This document shows, piece after piece, positions 1 to 6,717 of a DNA stretch of 6,717 nucleotides; position 1 is the first letter of the stretch, and every line of letters starts with the position of its first letter. The DNA comes from Flavobacteriaceae bacterium (lineage in GTDB: Bacteria > Bacteroidota > Bacteroidia > Flavobacteriales > Flavobacteriaceae), in NCBI GenBank assembly GCA_020347545.1, contig CP070731.1:306333-313049 (forward strand), given 5' to 3'. The notes under the pieces are model-generated. The model saw only the letters and a list, made by a program, of their open reading frames with translations, was not told the DNA's origin and made no database searches. The position numbers and the translations under genes were made by a program.

Positions 1-29
1 AAAGAAGTCGTTAAATCCTCTTATTGATT

Positions 30-3000
30 TTATCTTTTAGCCGATTGAGCTCTTACCTCCTTATATTCCTGTCTAATGAGTTTCTTTTCAGCTCTTACAC
101 TATCTCTCTGACCTTTGGTCATCTCTTTTTCCTCAGCCGTCATTTTCAGCCCAAGCTTTTCCATGAACTCTCTTCCATTATTAAAATCGAACCTGTAGGA
201 TATCCCAACACCCTGTGTATATCCCTCTCCTTCAGTAGGATCAAAATAAATTTCGTTCTGCCTGTTGTAAACTTTTGCCTGAAAAGTTTCCGCTTCATTC
301 AAAGGTACCTTGACCTCCACTTCTCCAATTACACTTGAGTTCGTATTTGAACCAACGGGGACCCCAACCTTTCCACTGACAATAACCTTATCTGCAATCC
401 TGCCAGAGACTTCCAATCCTAATTGATCATCAGTAATTACATCCTGAACACCTGATTCAACTCCTATATCATAGGTAACACCCACTTCAAAATTTTCGTT
501 TTCACTCTCCAGCATATTCGAAAGAAGTTGGGACGCCTTCTGGGCAAGGGTTCCTGCAATGGCGGCGTTCCCGTCAAAATTTGTTCTGTTGTTCTCTGTT
601 CTGGCAAAGGCGCCTGTGGCTAAAAGTGAAAAATACTGGGTGAGTTTTTCGTCCTCATTTCTCAATTTGAAATCCAGTTCGCTCGCAACGTCAGAACTGG
701 CATTCGGTATTTTAATATCGAAATCCAGGTCAGGTGCCGAAAGATTTCCGGAAATATTGGTGTACAATTCTACGTCGAGTTTTCTCGAGCTGGCAATAGC
801 ATCAAGCCAAACAGAGGGATTAGCCTTAGCATAGTGAATGGCGGTAATATCAAGTTGAGCATCATAAGGATTTCCTTCCCAGATAATGGTGCCACCCTTT
901 TGTACAATAAAGTCCTTATTCACGATGTTCTTGAACTGATATTCTCCATTGTCCACGACCAGATTTCCAAACATTTCAAATTTACCTTTCGTATCAATGT
1001 TCAAAACCAGATTTCCATCTCCCGAGCCTTTTAAAATACTTCCTGTAGCCCTGTCCAATACAATTTGAGCAACGGCCTGCTTTGTTACCCTTAATTTAAA
1101 ATTAAGATTTAATCCTTTTAACTTTTCAAAAACGATACTTTCTCTATAGTTTTCTTCTTCCTCTTCGGTTTCAAAAGTTTCAAAATGTATCAATCTTGAC
1201 GTATTGACCGTACTGACATTTCCCAAGGGAACATAAAACGCTGTTCCGGCATTTGTCGTTGCGTCGACATTGATCGTAAGATTGTCTGTATACCCCTTTA
1301 ATGTGGTGGTTCCTGCCATCAACCCCGTACCATAATACAGTGCCCCTTCTTTATCTTGCGTATTGAGAATTAATAGGTTATCGGTTTTTAACACCAGGTC
1401 CATGTTCCACTTTTTAAAGGAGCGATGCCTAATCGTACCCGTTATAACCCCGGTGGTGCCCATAGCCTGATCTCTTACTCTAAAGTTTTGAAAATCAAAT
1501 GTTTGTCCGTATAATTTCACTACAGATTCTCCCGAAAAATCATAGTTAACATTTAAATAAGGTAACTCCAACCCAGAATCAACCAGGGTAATTTCCCCCT
1601 CAATATCAGGATTGGATAACCTACCCGTAATCGTGGCTTCGCCCGATGCCAATCCTCGAATCTTTGACAGGACATTTTTACCAAGTGGGCTAAATCCATT
1701 GATCCTAAACCTGTTAAATTTTGCATTTGCCAAAATTGTTGGAGCATTTGCCACGAGATCGATCTCTCCCTGAGACTGTACTGTTTTTAAACCACCATTA
1801 TCCAGAAACAGATCGTAGGTATAATTTCGGATATTATCGTCTGAGGATGCCTTGAATTTCAAATCACCGTAATAATCCTTGTTAATACTGAAATAATTAA
1901 TCTCCATGTCTGCAATGGGCAAGGTCTTTCCATTAACTGTTCTTAAGTTAATGGTACCATTAACCTTTCCATCAAGGGCAACACTGTCTATCGAGGGTGT
2001 GATATCTTCCAGGTTCACGTTTTGAAGGCTCAGATCAAGGTTTTTATCCTGATCTGTAGTAATGAGCCCCGCCAGGTGGATTCTTTGGTTACCACTCACC
2101 ATATTGAAATTATCAAAGGCAAAGGTTTTTATATCCTTATCGTAAACTACTTTATTCTGATCATTATTCTCCGGGTTGATCAGCCATTGGTGGTCTTTGA
2201 AAATGAGTTCTGATCGCTTCATCCCCAGAACAGATTGATTATTTTCATTAATGGTATGATAAAAACTAAAGGTGTATTTCTCCCTTTTTTCTCTCCCTCC
2301 AATCATTTCGGCACGTACAAATAAGGTGTCGTTCAGCATTACGTTGACCATATTGATGTCAGAAAGATTATAGTATTTATGATCGATTTCTTCAATACTC
2401 AAAAGGGTGTTATACAACGGGTTTTGATTATCCACCTGCAGATTAATTCTATCCACGGAATAGTCAAAAGCTTCGATCTCGGGAGATTTTACAGTAAGGT
2501 TAAAAACATCTTTGTCGGAATCTACAGAACCTTTAATAAATGAATTAGGCCCAAGCTGTATATCCGGAACAAAAACATCCACAATTTTACTGTAGATGCT
2601 GAATCTAAAATCCAAAAACTGTCCTTGCTCAACCTCTTCCTTTTCAAAATTAACAAACAGGCTGCCCAGGGAGTTGATTCCAAGTTTTTTCAGATCCCTG
2701 AATTTAAAATTACCCCGCAAATAACCATTGACTATTTCAGAAGAATTTACCTTTATTTCACGAATCGTATCTTTATTTTCAGATGTTACCGTAAAATCCT
2801 TAAAATAATAATCATCGTTTTGATTTGAATAAGAGGCATCCTTGAAGCTTATTACACCTTCTACATTATCCAAACTACTTCCGGTTAGATCCATTTGGAT
2901 CTTTCCTTTTAGAATGGATTTTTCATCTCTTGTAAAAAGGTTTAGTTTGAGTAAATCCGCATGGTCAACATCGGCCCGAAAATTAAACTTTTTAACATCA

Positions 3001-4442
3001 GCCAGTTCCGCCAATCCTCTGAATTCAATTTTGATGTTAGGGTCATTGACCTGCAAGTAGCCGTCAAATTCCTTATCCCTTAAGACGCCATTCATGTCAA
3101 TATTTGAATAGGTATATCCCTTATACTGATGCTTGGAAATATGACCGTTTACCTTTATACTGATATTGTCAATTGAAAATCCCTGCCCCTCAATCTCACC
3201 TATCATCGATAATTCACCGATTAAAGAATCTTTAACAAATTCTCCCAGCTCAAAATCAACCAACTCCACCTTTCCTTTGTAAGAAACCAAATCTCCCTGA
3301 TCAACATTCTTAAGACTAAGATCAACGTCGGACATTCCTAATTGTGCAATGGTTCTCATCTGAATGTCGATATCGGATTTTGTAATGTCAACCTTTCCGC
3401 TACTCGAAAAATATCCAATTTTTTCAAGTTCCTTTGGTATTTTCGCACCCAGGAGATCGGGTAATAAATTGACTAAATGATCATAATTCGAACTAATTTC
3501 CGCGATATTTCCTCTTAACCTGAATTTCTCTGGGTAAAGCACATTTTTAAGATGAATATTCCCGCGAAGTGAAGAATGCCTGTCAGATTCGAGATCAATA
3601 TCCTCTACAACAAAATCGTTGATTGTCCCCTTAACCTTTGCTTTAAAGTGGATCACATCATTTTTTCCAAATTGTCCGTAAAATTTTTTCAGATCGGATA
3701 AAACAATATCCCCCTGCTTAAAATCTGCCTCTATCTGTACCTTATTCAGGAAATCCGACAGATCGTTCAATTCATAGTTAAATACAATATCCGCCTCCAG
3801 ATAGGAACCACGAGTTGACAGATGCGTGTCCAAAAACTCCATTCGGGAGTTGGAGTACTTGAATTTTGTAGAAAACTTTGTAACGTTTACATCGTGATTT
3901 TCAACAACCCTCAGATCATGGATATTGGCACTAACGTCAGATCCTTCTATCTTGAAATCATCAAAATCACCATAAATATTTTTATAGAAAACTATGGGGC
4001 CTTCCCTTTTATTCTCATTATGCAAAACAAAATCAACATTTTCGGCAACGATGGAAGTGGCATACATTTTAAATTCACTTCCCTCTTTAACACTATCCTT
4101 TTTAAATTTCTTGACAAAAACTGTAAGGTTGTTCTTTTCTTCTCCCTTATAGGTTCTCATTCGAAGGGCGCCGTCGTCAAGATAAATCTCTCCAAAATCC
4201 AACTGGCTTGTGAACATGTTCCTGTAATTCAATATGGAAGTTTCAATGCTCGCTGCAGAAATGAGCGTGTCTCCGTGATGATCCTTAATCAGCACATTAT
4301 TTAATGAAATGTTTCGAATAGATGAGAGGTCAAGCTTTTCAATGTTAATATTGGTCCCGTATTTGGCATTTACCCTGTTGGTTACAATTTTGGCGAGCCC
4401 TGTCTGAACGCTTGATAAGGAGAAAATAATACTAAACAGCAC
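30..4442 (-). CDS. tamB: TamB-like translocation and assembly module protein (AsmA/TamB family)
   Basis: This is a very long periplasmic protein (1470 residues from the GTG at 4442) of the TamB family. Family members are anchored in the inner membrane by one N-terminal helix and span the periplasm as a long beta-rich groove. They work with a BamA-type outer-membrane partner (TamA, or TamL in Bacteroidota) in outer-membrane protein assembly and lipid transport. Seen here: an N-terminal hydrophobic stretch ending in SLSSVQTGLAK; an AsmA-like first 130 residues with DHHGDTLI; hundreds of residues of alternating beta-strand character; the family-type GRLSNPDIEGEI at 940-951; and a C-terminal TamB (DUF490) domain from about 1000 to 1424, ending in a strand-like GISYRFDF. 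An acidic run, E1093-E1097, and a highly charged tail, 1434-1470, are extras. The stop is TAA at 30-32. No other gene is cotranscribed within the window; tsaD is divergent. The start is uncertain, because the hydrophobic anchor clearly continues upstream of the GTG. The family assignment is secure; the exact cargo is not known. Confidence 0.9.
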   Translation of the reverse strand: MLFSIIFSLSSVQTGLAKIVTNRVNAKYGTNINIEKLDLSSIRNISLNNVLIKDHHGDTLISAASIETSILNYRNMFTSQLDFGEIYLDDGALRMRTYKGEEKNNLTVFVKKFKKDSVKEGSEFKMYATSIVAENVDFVLHNENKREGPIVFYKNIYGDFDDFKIEGSDVSANIHDLRVVENHDVNVTKFSTKFKYSNSRMEFLDTHLSTRGSYLEADIVFNYELNDLSDFLNKVQIEADFKQGDIVLSDLKKFYGQFGKNDVIHFKAKVKGTINDFVVEDIDLESDRHSSLRGNIHLKNVLYPEKFRLRGNIAEISSNYDHLVNLLPDLLGAKIPKELEKIGYFSSSGKVDITKSDIDIQMRTIAQLGMSDVDLSLKNVDQGDLVSYKGKVELVDFELGEFVKDSLIGELSMIGEIEGQGFSIDNISIKVNGHISKHQYKGYTYSNIDMNGVLRDKEFDGYLQVNDPNIKIEFRGLAELADVKKFNFRADVDHADLLKLNLFTRDEKSILKGKIQMDLTGSSLDNVEGVISFKDASYSNQNDDYYFKDFTVTSENKDTIREIKVNSSEIVNGYLRGNFKFRDLKKLGINSLGSLFVNFEKEEVEQGQFLDFRFSIYSKIVDVFVPDIQLGPNSFIKGSVDSDKDVFNLTVKSPEIEAFDYSVDRINLQVDNQNPLYNTLLSIEEIDHKYYNLSDINMVNVMLNDTLFVRAEMIGGREKREKYTFSFYHTINENNQSVLGMKRSELIFKDHQWLINPENNDQNKVVYDKDIKTFAFDNFNMVSGNQRIHLAGLITTDQDKNLDLSLQNVNLEDITPSIDSVALDGKVNGTINLRTVNGKTLPIADMEINYFSINKDYYGDLKFKASSDDNIRNYTYDLFLDNGGLKTVQSQGEIDLVANAPTILANAKFNRFRINGFSPLGKNVLSKIRGLASGEATITGRLSNPDIEGEITLVDSGLELPYLNVNYDFSGESVVKLYGQTFDFQNFRVRDQAMGTTGVITGTIRHRSFKKWNMDLVLKTDNLLILNTQDKEGALYYGTGLMAGTTTLKGYTDNLTINVDATTNAGTAFYVPLGNVSTVNTSRLIHFETFETEEEEENYRESIVFEKLKGLNLNFKLRVTKQAVAQIVLDRATGSILKGSGDGNLVLNIDTKGKFEMFGNLVVDNGEYQFKNIVNKDFIVQKGGTIIWEGNPYDAQLDITAIHYAKANPSVWLDAIASSRKLDVELYTNISGNLSAPDLDFDIKIPNASSDVASELDFKLRNEDEKLTQYFSLLATGAFARTENNRTNFDGNAAIAGTLAQKASQLLSNMLESENENFEVGVTYDIGVESGVQDVITDDQLGLEVSGRIADKVIVSGKVGVPVGSNTNSSVIGEVEVKVPLNEAETFQAKVYNRQNEIYFDPTEGEGYTQGVGISYRFDFNNGREFMEKLGLKMTAEEKEMTKGQRDSVRAEKKLIRQEYKEVRAQSAKR

Positions 4443-4511
4443 CAGTAAAAAACTGCCTATTAGAAAAATACGAATTGCTATTCTTTTTAACCGCTTGATA
4501 ATAAAATATTT
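4443..4511 (-). other. In-frame coding-like extension holding the TamB signal anchor
   Basis: Reading the tamB frame upstream of the GTG gives 23 open codons before a TAG at 4512-4514. They encode a basic then hydrophobic stretch, IIKRLKRIAIRIFLIGSFLL, which runs directly into the LFSIIF of the main reading frame. Together they form a textbook signal anchor: positive N-terminus, about 20 hydrophobic residues, then periplasmic sequence. Starting at the GTG would remove every basic residue and half the helix. No ATG, GTG or TTG occurs in this stretch. The possible starts are ATT at 4500-4502 or ATC at 4497-4499 (non-AUG), or the ATG at 4521-4523 if the TAG is a sequencing error or is read through. 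Confidence 0.6.
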
Positions 4512-4512
4512 C

Positions 4513-4520
4513 TAAATTTG
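4513..4520 (+). promoter_or_regulatory. Bacteroidota-type -7 promoter box for tsaD
   Basis: TAAATTTG is an exact match to the TAnnTTTG box used by the primary sigma factor of Bacteroidota. It lies 39 bases before the tsaD ATG, so transcription would start near 4525 and leave a leader of roughly 35 bases. The upstream TTG element is weak: the nearest TTG (4495-4497) sits only 15 bases before the box, shorter than usual. The box partly overlaps the TAG codon in the tamB frame on the opposite strand. Confidence 0.5.
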
Positions 4521-4551
4521 CATGTTTAAAAGTACAATTTTTGTGCCTAAA

Positions 4552-4569
4552 TTTTTGACATGTCAAAAA
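4552..4569. repeat. Perfect 18-bp palindrome centred on the tsaD start codon
   Basis: TTTTTGACATGTCAAAAA is a perfect inverted repeat with 9-base arms and no spacer. Its centre falls between the first and second base of the tsaD ATG (A at 4560, T at 4561). As DNA it could be an operator for a dimeric regulator. As RNA it could form a weak 7-bp A/U-rich stem with the start codon in a CAUG loop. Part of the right arm is explained by the Ser-Lys-Lys codons of TsaD. The palindrome itself is certain; a function is only inferred. Confidence 0.45.
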
Positions 4570-5591
4570 AAACTATTCACATACTTGCTATAGAATCATC
4601 ATGTGATGATACAGGTGCAGCGGTGCTTAAAAACAACAAGGTCCTCTCCAATGAAGTTGCAGGACAAAAAGTTCATGCAGCATACGGAGGAGTTGTCCCG
4701 GAGCTTGCTTCCCGAGCCCATCAACAGAATATTATACCTGTGGTGGACCAGGCGCTTAAAATAGCCGATATTGATAAAAATGAGCTCGATGCCATCGCCT
4801 TTACACAAGGTCCCGGACTCATGGGATCTTTACTTGTCGGCACCTCGTTCGCAAAATCACTATCCATTGCACTGGAAATTCCGCTTATACCTGTGAATCA
4901 TATGCAGGCCCATGTACTTGCTCACTTTATTGATGATGAAGTACAGAAGCAACCTCCCTTTCCATTTCTGTGCATGACAATCAGTGGAGGACACACTCAG
5001 ATTCTCAGAGTGAACAGCTATGTGAATTTTGAGATACTTGGTGAAACCATTGATGACGCCGTTGGAGAAGCATTTGATAAAACAGCAAAATTACTTGGTC
5101 TGCCTTATCCTGGTGGCCCCTTGATTGATAAAAATGCAAAAAAGGGAAACCCCTTAGCCTTTAGCTTTTCAGAACCTAAAACCACGAATCCACTTGATTT
5201 TAGTTTTAGCGGCTTTAAAACTGCCATACTTTATTTTCTTCAAAGGGAACAGAAAAAGGATTCCAGGTTCATCGAAAATAACTTGAATGACATATGTGCC
5301 TCTGTGCAAAGGAGCCTGGTCAATATATTGATGAACCGATTAAAATTGGCCTCAGAACAAACGGGTATAAATCATGTAGCCATTGCGGGGGGAGTTTCTG
5401 CTAATTCTGAGATCAGATCAACATTAAAAGCTATGGAAAACGAATTGGGATGGATCACTTATATTCCGAAATTTGAATACACTACAGACAACGCTGCCAT
5501 GATAGGAATAGTAGGTTATTACAAATACCTGAGCAAAGATTTCGCAACAGAAAATGTTTCTGCTACTTCTCGACTTGACATTAACAAATAA
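4560..5591 (+). CDS. tsaD: tRNA N6-adenosine threonylcarbamoyltransferase TsaD
   Basis: TsaD transfers the threonylcarbamoyl group from threonylcarbamoyl-AMP to A37 of tRNAs that read ANN codons, giving t6A. It acts in the cytoplasm with TsaB and TsaE, using the intermediate made by TsaC. The 343-residue length is normal for the bacterial enzyme. Family motifs appear in order: IESSCDDT at 11-18, HAAYGGVVPELASRAH at 39-54, GPGLMGSLLVG at 84-94, the metal-site histidines H114 and H118 in NHMQAH, SGGHT at 142-146, the DDAVGEAFDK region at 165-174, YPGGP at 183-187, FSFSGFKT at 214-221, GGVSAN at 277-282, and TTDNAAMIG at 308-316 with the third metal ligand D310. All expected catalytic and metal residues are present, so it should be active. 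The ATG at 4560 is chosen because the family's N-terminal strand starts right after it; the upstream bases are A/T-rich with no Shine-Dalgarno site, as is usual in this phylum. It is transcribed alone, ending at the hairpin terminator 9 bases downstream. Confidence 0.97.
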   Translation: MSKKTIHILAIESSCDDTGAAVLKNNKVLSNEVAGQKVHAAYGGVVPELASRAHQQNIIPVVDQALKIADIDKNELDAIAFTQGPGLMGSLLVGTSFAKSLSIALEIPLIPVNHMQAHVLAHFIDDEVQKQPPFPFLCMTISGGHTQILRVNSYVNFEILGETIDDAVGEAFDKTAKLLGLPYPGGPLIDKNAKKGNPLAFSFSEPKTTNPLDFSFSGFKTAILYFLQREQKKDSRFIENNLNDICASVQRSLVNILMNRLKLASEQTGINHVAIAGGVSANSEIRSTLKAMENELGWITYIPKFEYTTDNAAMIGIVGYYKYLSKDFATENVSATSRLDINK

Positions 5592-5599
5592 AAAGTAAC

Positions 5600-5634
5600 A
5601 AAAAAGCCGAAGGAGATTCCTTCGGCTTTTTTTT
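5600..5634. terminator. Bidirectional intrinsic terminator between convergent genes
   Basis: A 10-bp stem, AGCCGAAGGA (5605-5614) pairing with TCCTTCGGCT (5618-5627), encloses a 3-base GAT loop. It is flanked by six As on the left (5600-5605) and eight Ts on the right (5627-5634). The flanking A and T runs extend the pairing and give a U-tract on either strand. It sits 9 bases after the tsaD stop and about 18 bases after the stop of the minus-strand PLP enzyme gene, so it can end both transcripts. Confidence 0.93.
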
Positions 5635-5649
5635 ATCGCATCAGCTAAA

Positions 5650-6717
5650 TCACATAAGTGAGGCAGCCATTCTTTTATAAAATCCTTTTTTAAGCTTTTC
5701 TCTTATCGAAGAAAATGCATCAATGGTTTCAGCCACGTCATCCAGATTGTGAGCTGCCGTTGGAATTAATCTTAACAGGATCATTCCTTTTGGAATAACC
5801 GGATATACAACAATTGAACAGAATATACGGTAATTCTCTCTTAGGTCATTTACCATTGCCATTGCTTCCGGAATATCACCTTCCAGGAAAACAGGAGTAA
5901 CACAGGTATTGGTCTTACCAATATTAAATCCTTTTTCAACCAGGCCATTTTGCAAGGCATCAACGTTTTCCCACAATTTCGTCCTGAGTTCCGGCATCGT
6001 CCTGATCATATCCAACCTCTTTAAAGCCCCCTTTACCATTGCCATGGGCAAAGACTTGGCGAACATCTGAGACCGCATATTGTATTGCAAATATTTAATT
6101 ACATCTTCATTCCCGGCAAAAAAGGCTCCGATACCTGCCATTGATTTTGCAAATGTTGCAAAATAAACGTCAATCGCATCCTGAACCCCTTGTTCCTCAC
6201 CAGCTCCGGCACCAGTTTTTCCAAGTGTCCCGAACCCGTGAGCATCATCAACAAGCAATCTAAAATTATATTTTTCCTTGAGGGCGGCAATTTCCTTTAA
6301 TTTCCCTTGTTCTCCTCTCATCCCAAATACACCTTCACTTATAACCAGAATACCTCCATTAGATTCTTCAGCTTTCTTTGAGGCCCTGATAAGGTTCTTC
6401 TCGAAACTTTCCATATCATTATGACGGAAAGTAAATCTTTTACCCTGGTGCAATCTGGCTCCGTCAATGATACACGCATGCGAATCCATGTCGTAAACCA
6501 CGACATCATTTTTAGTTACGAGGGCATCAATGGCAGAAACCATACCCTGATATCCGAAGTTCACCAGATAGGCTGCCTCTTTACCAACGAATTCAGCGCA
6601 TTCACGCTCCAATTGCTCATGATAATCTGTATGCCCACTCATCATTCTGGCACCCATAGGATAAGCCATTCCATGCTCCTTAGCCGCTTCAGCATCAACT
6701 TTGATCACCTCAGGATG
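5650..6717 (-). CDS. Alpha-oxoamine synthase, KBL / serine palmitoyltransferase-like PLP enzyme (5' end outside window)
   Basis: This PLP-dependent fold-type I enzyme condenses an amino acid with an acyl thioester and releases CO2. The family includes 2-amino-3-ketobutyrate CoA ligase, BioF, serine palmitoyltransferase and cysteate fatty acyltransferase. The window holds 355 residues and the TGA stop (5650-5652). The frame is open to the right edge (first residues HPEV), so roughly 60 N-terminal residues are missing, judging from the usual 400-420; the GTG at 6706-6708 is an internal valine. Counting from that first His: the PLP-stacking His is H80 in DSHACIIDG, the cofactor pair is D157 and H160 in VDDAHGFG, the Schiff-base lysine is K191 in TFAKSMAGIG, and the substrate-carboxylate Arg is probably R316 in LLRLIPTAAH. 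The TFxKS context of the lysine is closer to serine palmitoyltransferase than to KBL. Automated annotation often calls such genes kbl, but I do not assign a substrate. It is convergent with tsaD and shares its terminator. Family is certain; reaction is not. Confidence 0.9.
   Translation of the reverse strand, partial: HPEVIKVDAEAAKEHGMAYPMGARMMSGHTDYHEQLERECAEFVGKEAAYLVNFGYQGMVSAIDALVTKNDVVVYDMDSHACIIDGARLHQGKRFTFRHNDMESFEKNLIRASKKAEESNGGILVISEGVFGMRGEQGKLKEIAALKEKYNFRLLVDDAHGFGTLGKTGAGAGEEQGVQDAIDVYFATFAKSMAGIGAFFAGNEDVIKYLQYNMRSQMFAKSLPMAMVKGALKRLDMIRTMPELRTKLWENVDALQNGLVEKGFNIGKTNTCVTPVFLEGDIPEAMAMVNDLRENYRIFCSIVVYPVIPKGMILLRLIPTAAHNLDDVAETIDAFSSIREKLKKGFYKRMAASLM

Noticed and set aside
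1..29. Possible tamB terminator downstream of its stop
   Set aside because: Only 29 bases are available and they show no hairpin followed by a T-run in the minus direction; nothing can be called.
24..1034. Three plus-strand open frames (24-338, 559-834, 834-1034), two of them abutting at 834
   Set aside because: All are antisense to the well-supported TamB C-terminal domain. Ser/Phe-rich translations such as theirs are typical antisense readings of Lys/Glu/Asn-rich genes.
3822..4304. 160-codon open frame on the plus strand opposite the 5' part of tamB
   Set aside because: It lies wholly inside the tamB coding sequence on the other strand, its translation has no recognisable family or compositional sense, and no promoter box precedes it. 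It is a shadow of an A/T-rich coding region.
4555..4560. TTGACA at 4556-4561 region, resembling a sigma70 -35 box
   Set aside because: The string TTGACA overlaps the tsaD start codon and is part of the palindrome, no matching -10 box follows, and Bacteroidota do not use the E. coli-type consensus.
4599..4808. Minus-strand open frame inside tsaD that could look like an upstream gene for tamB
   Set aside because: It is antisense to the conserved N-terminal TsaD motifs, and its translation resembles no protein family.
6706..6708. GTG as a possible start of the PLP enzyme gene
   Set aside because: The frame is open to the window edge and the preceding residues (HPE) belong to the conserved family segment, so the valine is internal and the gene is cut by the window.

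Overview
The window looks like ordinary chromosome from a member of the Bacteroidota, most likely a marine or soil Flavobacteriia. The reasons are the low G+C content, a TAnnTTTG-type promoter box, the absence of strong Shine-Dalgarno sites, and three proteins that all read as the flavobacterial versions of their families. I see no mobile element, CRISPR array, tRNA, rRNA or phage gene, and no foreign-looking segment. It is a conserved housekeeping and envelope region, not a defence or accessory island.

Layout: positions 1-29 are a short tail with nothing recognisable. Positions 30-4442 (minus strand) hold a very large TamB-like envelope biogenesis protein. Positions 4443-4559 are a compact divergent intergenic region with the tsaD promoter; the likely true N-terminus of TamB also lies here. 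Positions 4560-5591 (plus strand) hold tsaD, the tRNA t6A37 threonylcarbamoyltransferase. Positions 5592-5649 hold a strong hairpin terminator that can serve both convergent genes. Positions 5650-6717 (minus strand) hold an alpha-oxoamine synthase (the KBL / serine palmitoyltransferase family of PLP enzymes), whose N-terminus runs off the right edge.

The three genes do not form an operon: tamB and tsaD are divergent, and tsaD and the PLP enzyme are convergent. TamB is an envelope protein. The PLP enzyme may feed the envelope too, if it makes a sphingoid or sulfonolipid base, but its substrate cannot be read from the sequence. TsaD acts on tRNA in the cytoplasm.

The points most worth a second look are in the 4443-4570 region. 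The TamB signal anchor is encoded upstream of the only conventional start codon, and the in-frame ATG above it is cut off by a TAG that overlaps the opposite-strand tsaD promoter box. A perfect 18-bp palindrome is centred on the tsaD start codon. I did not find an undescribed multi-gene system.
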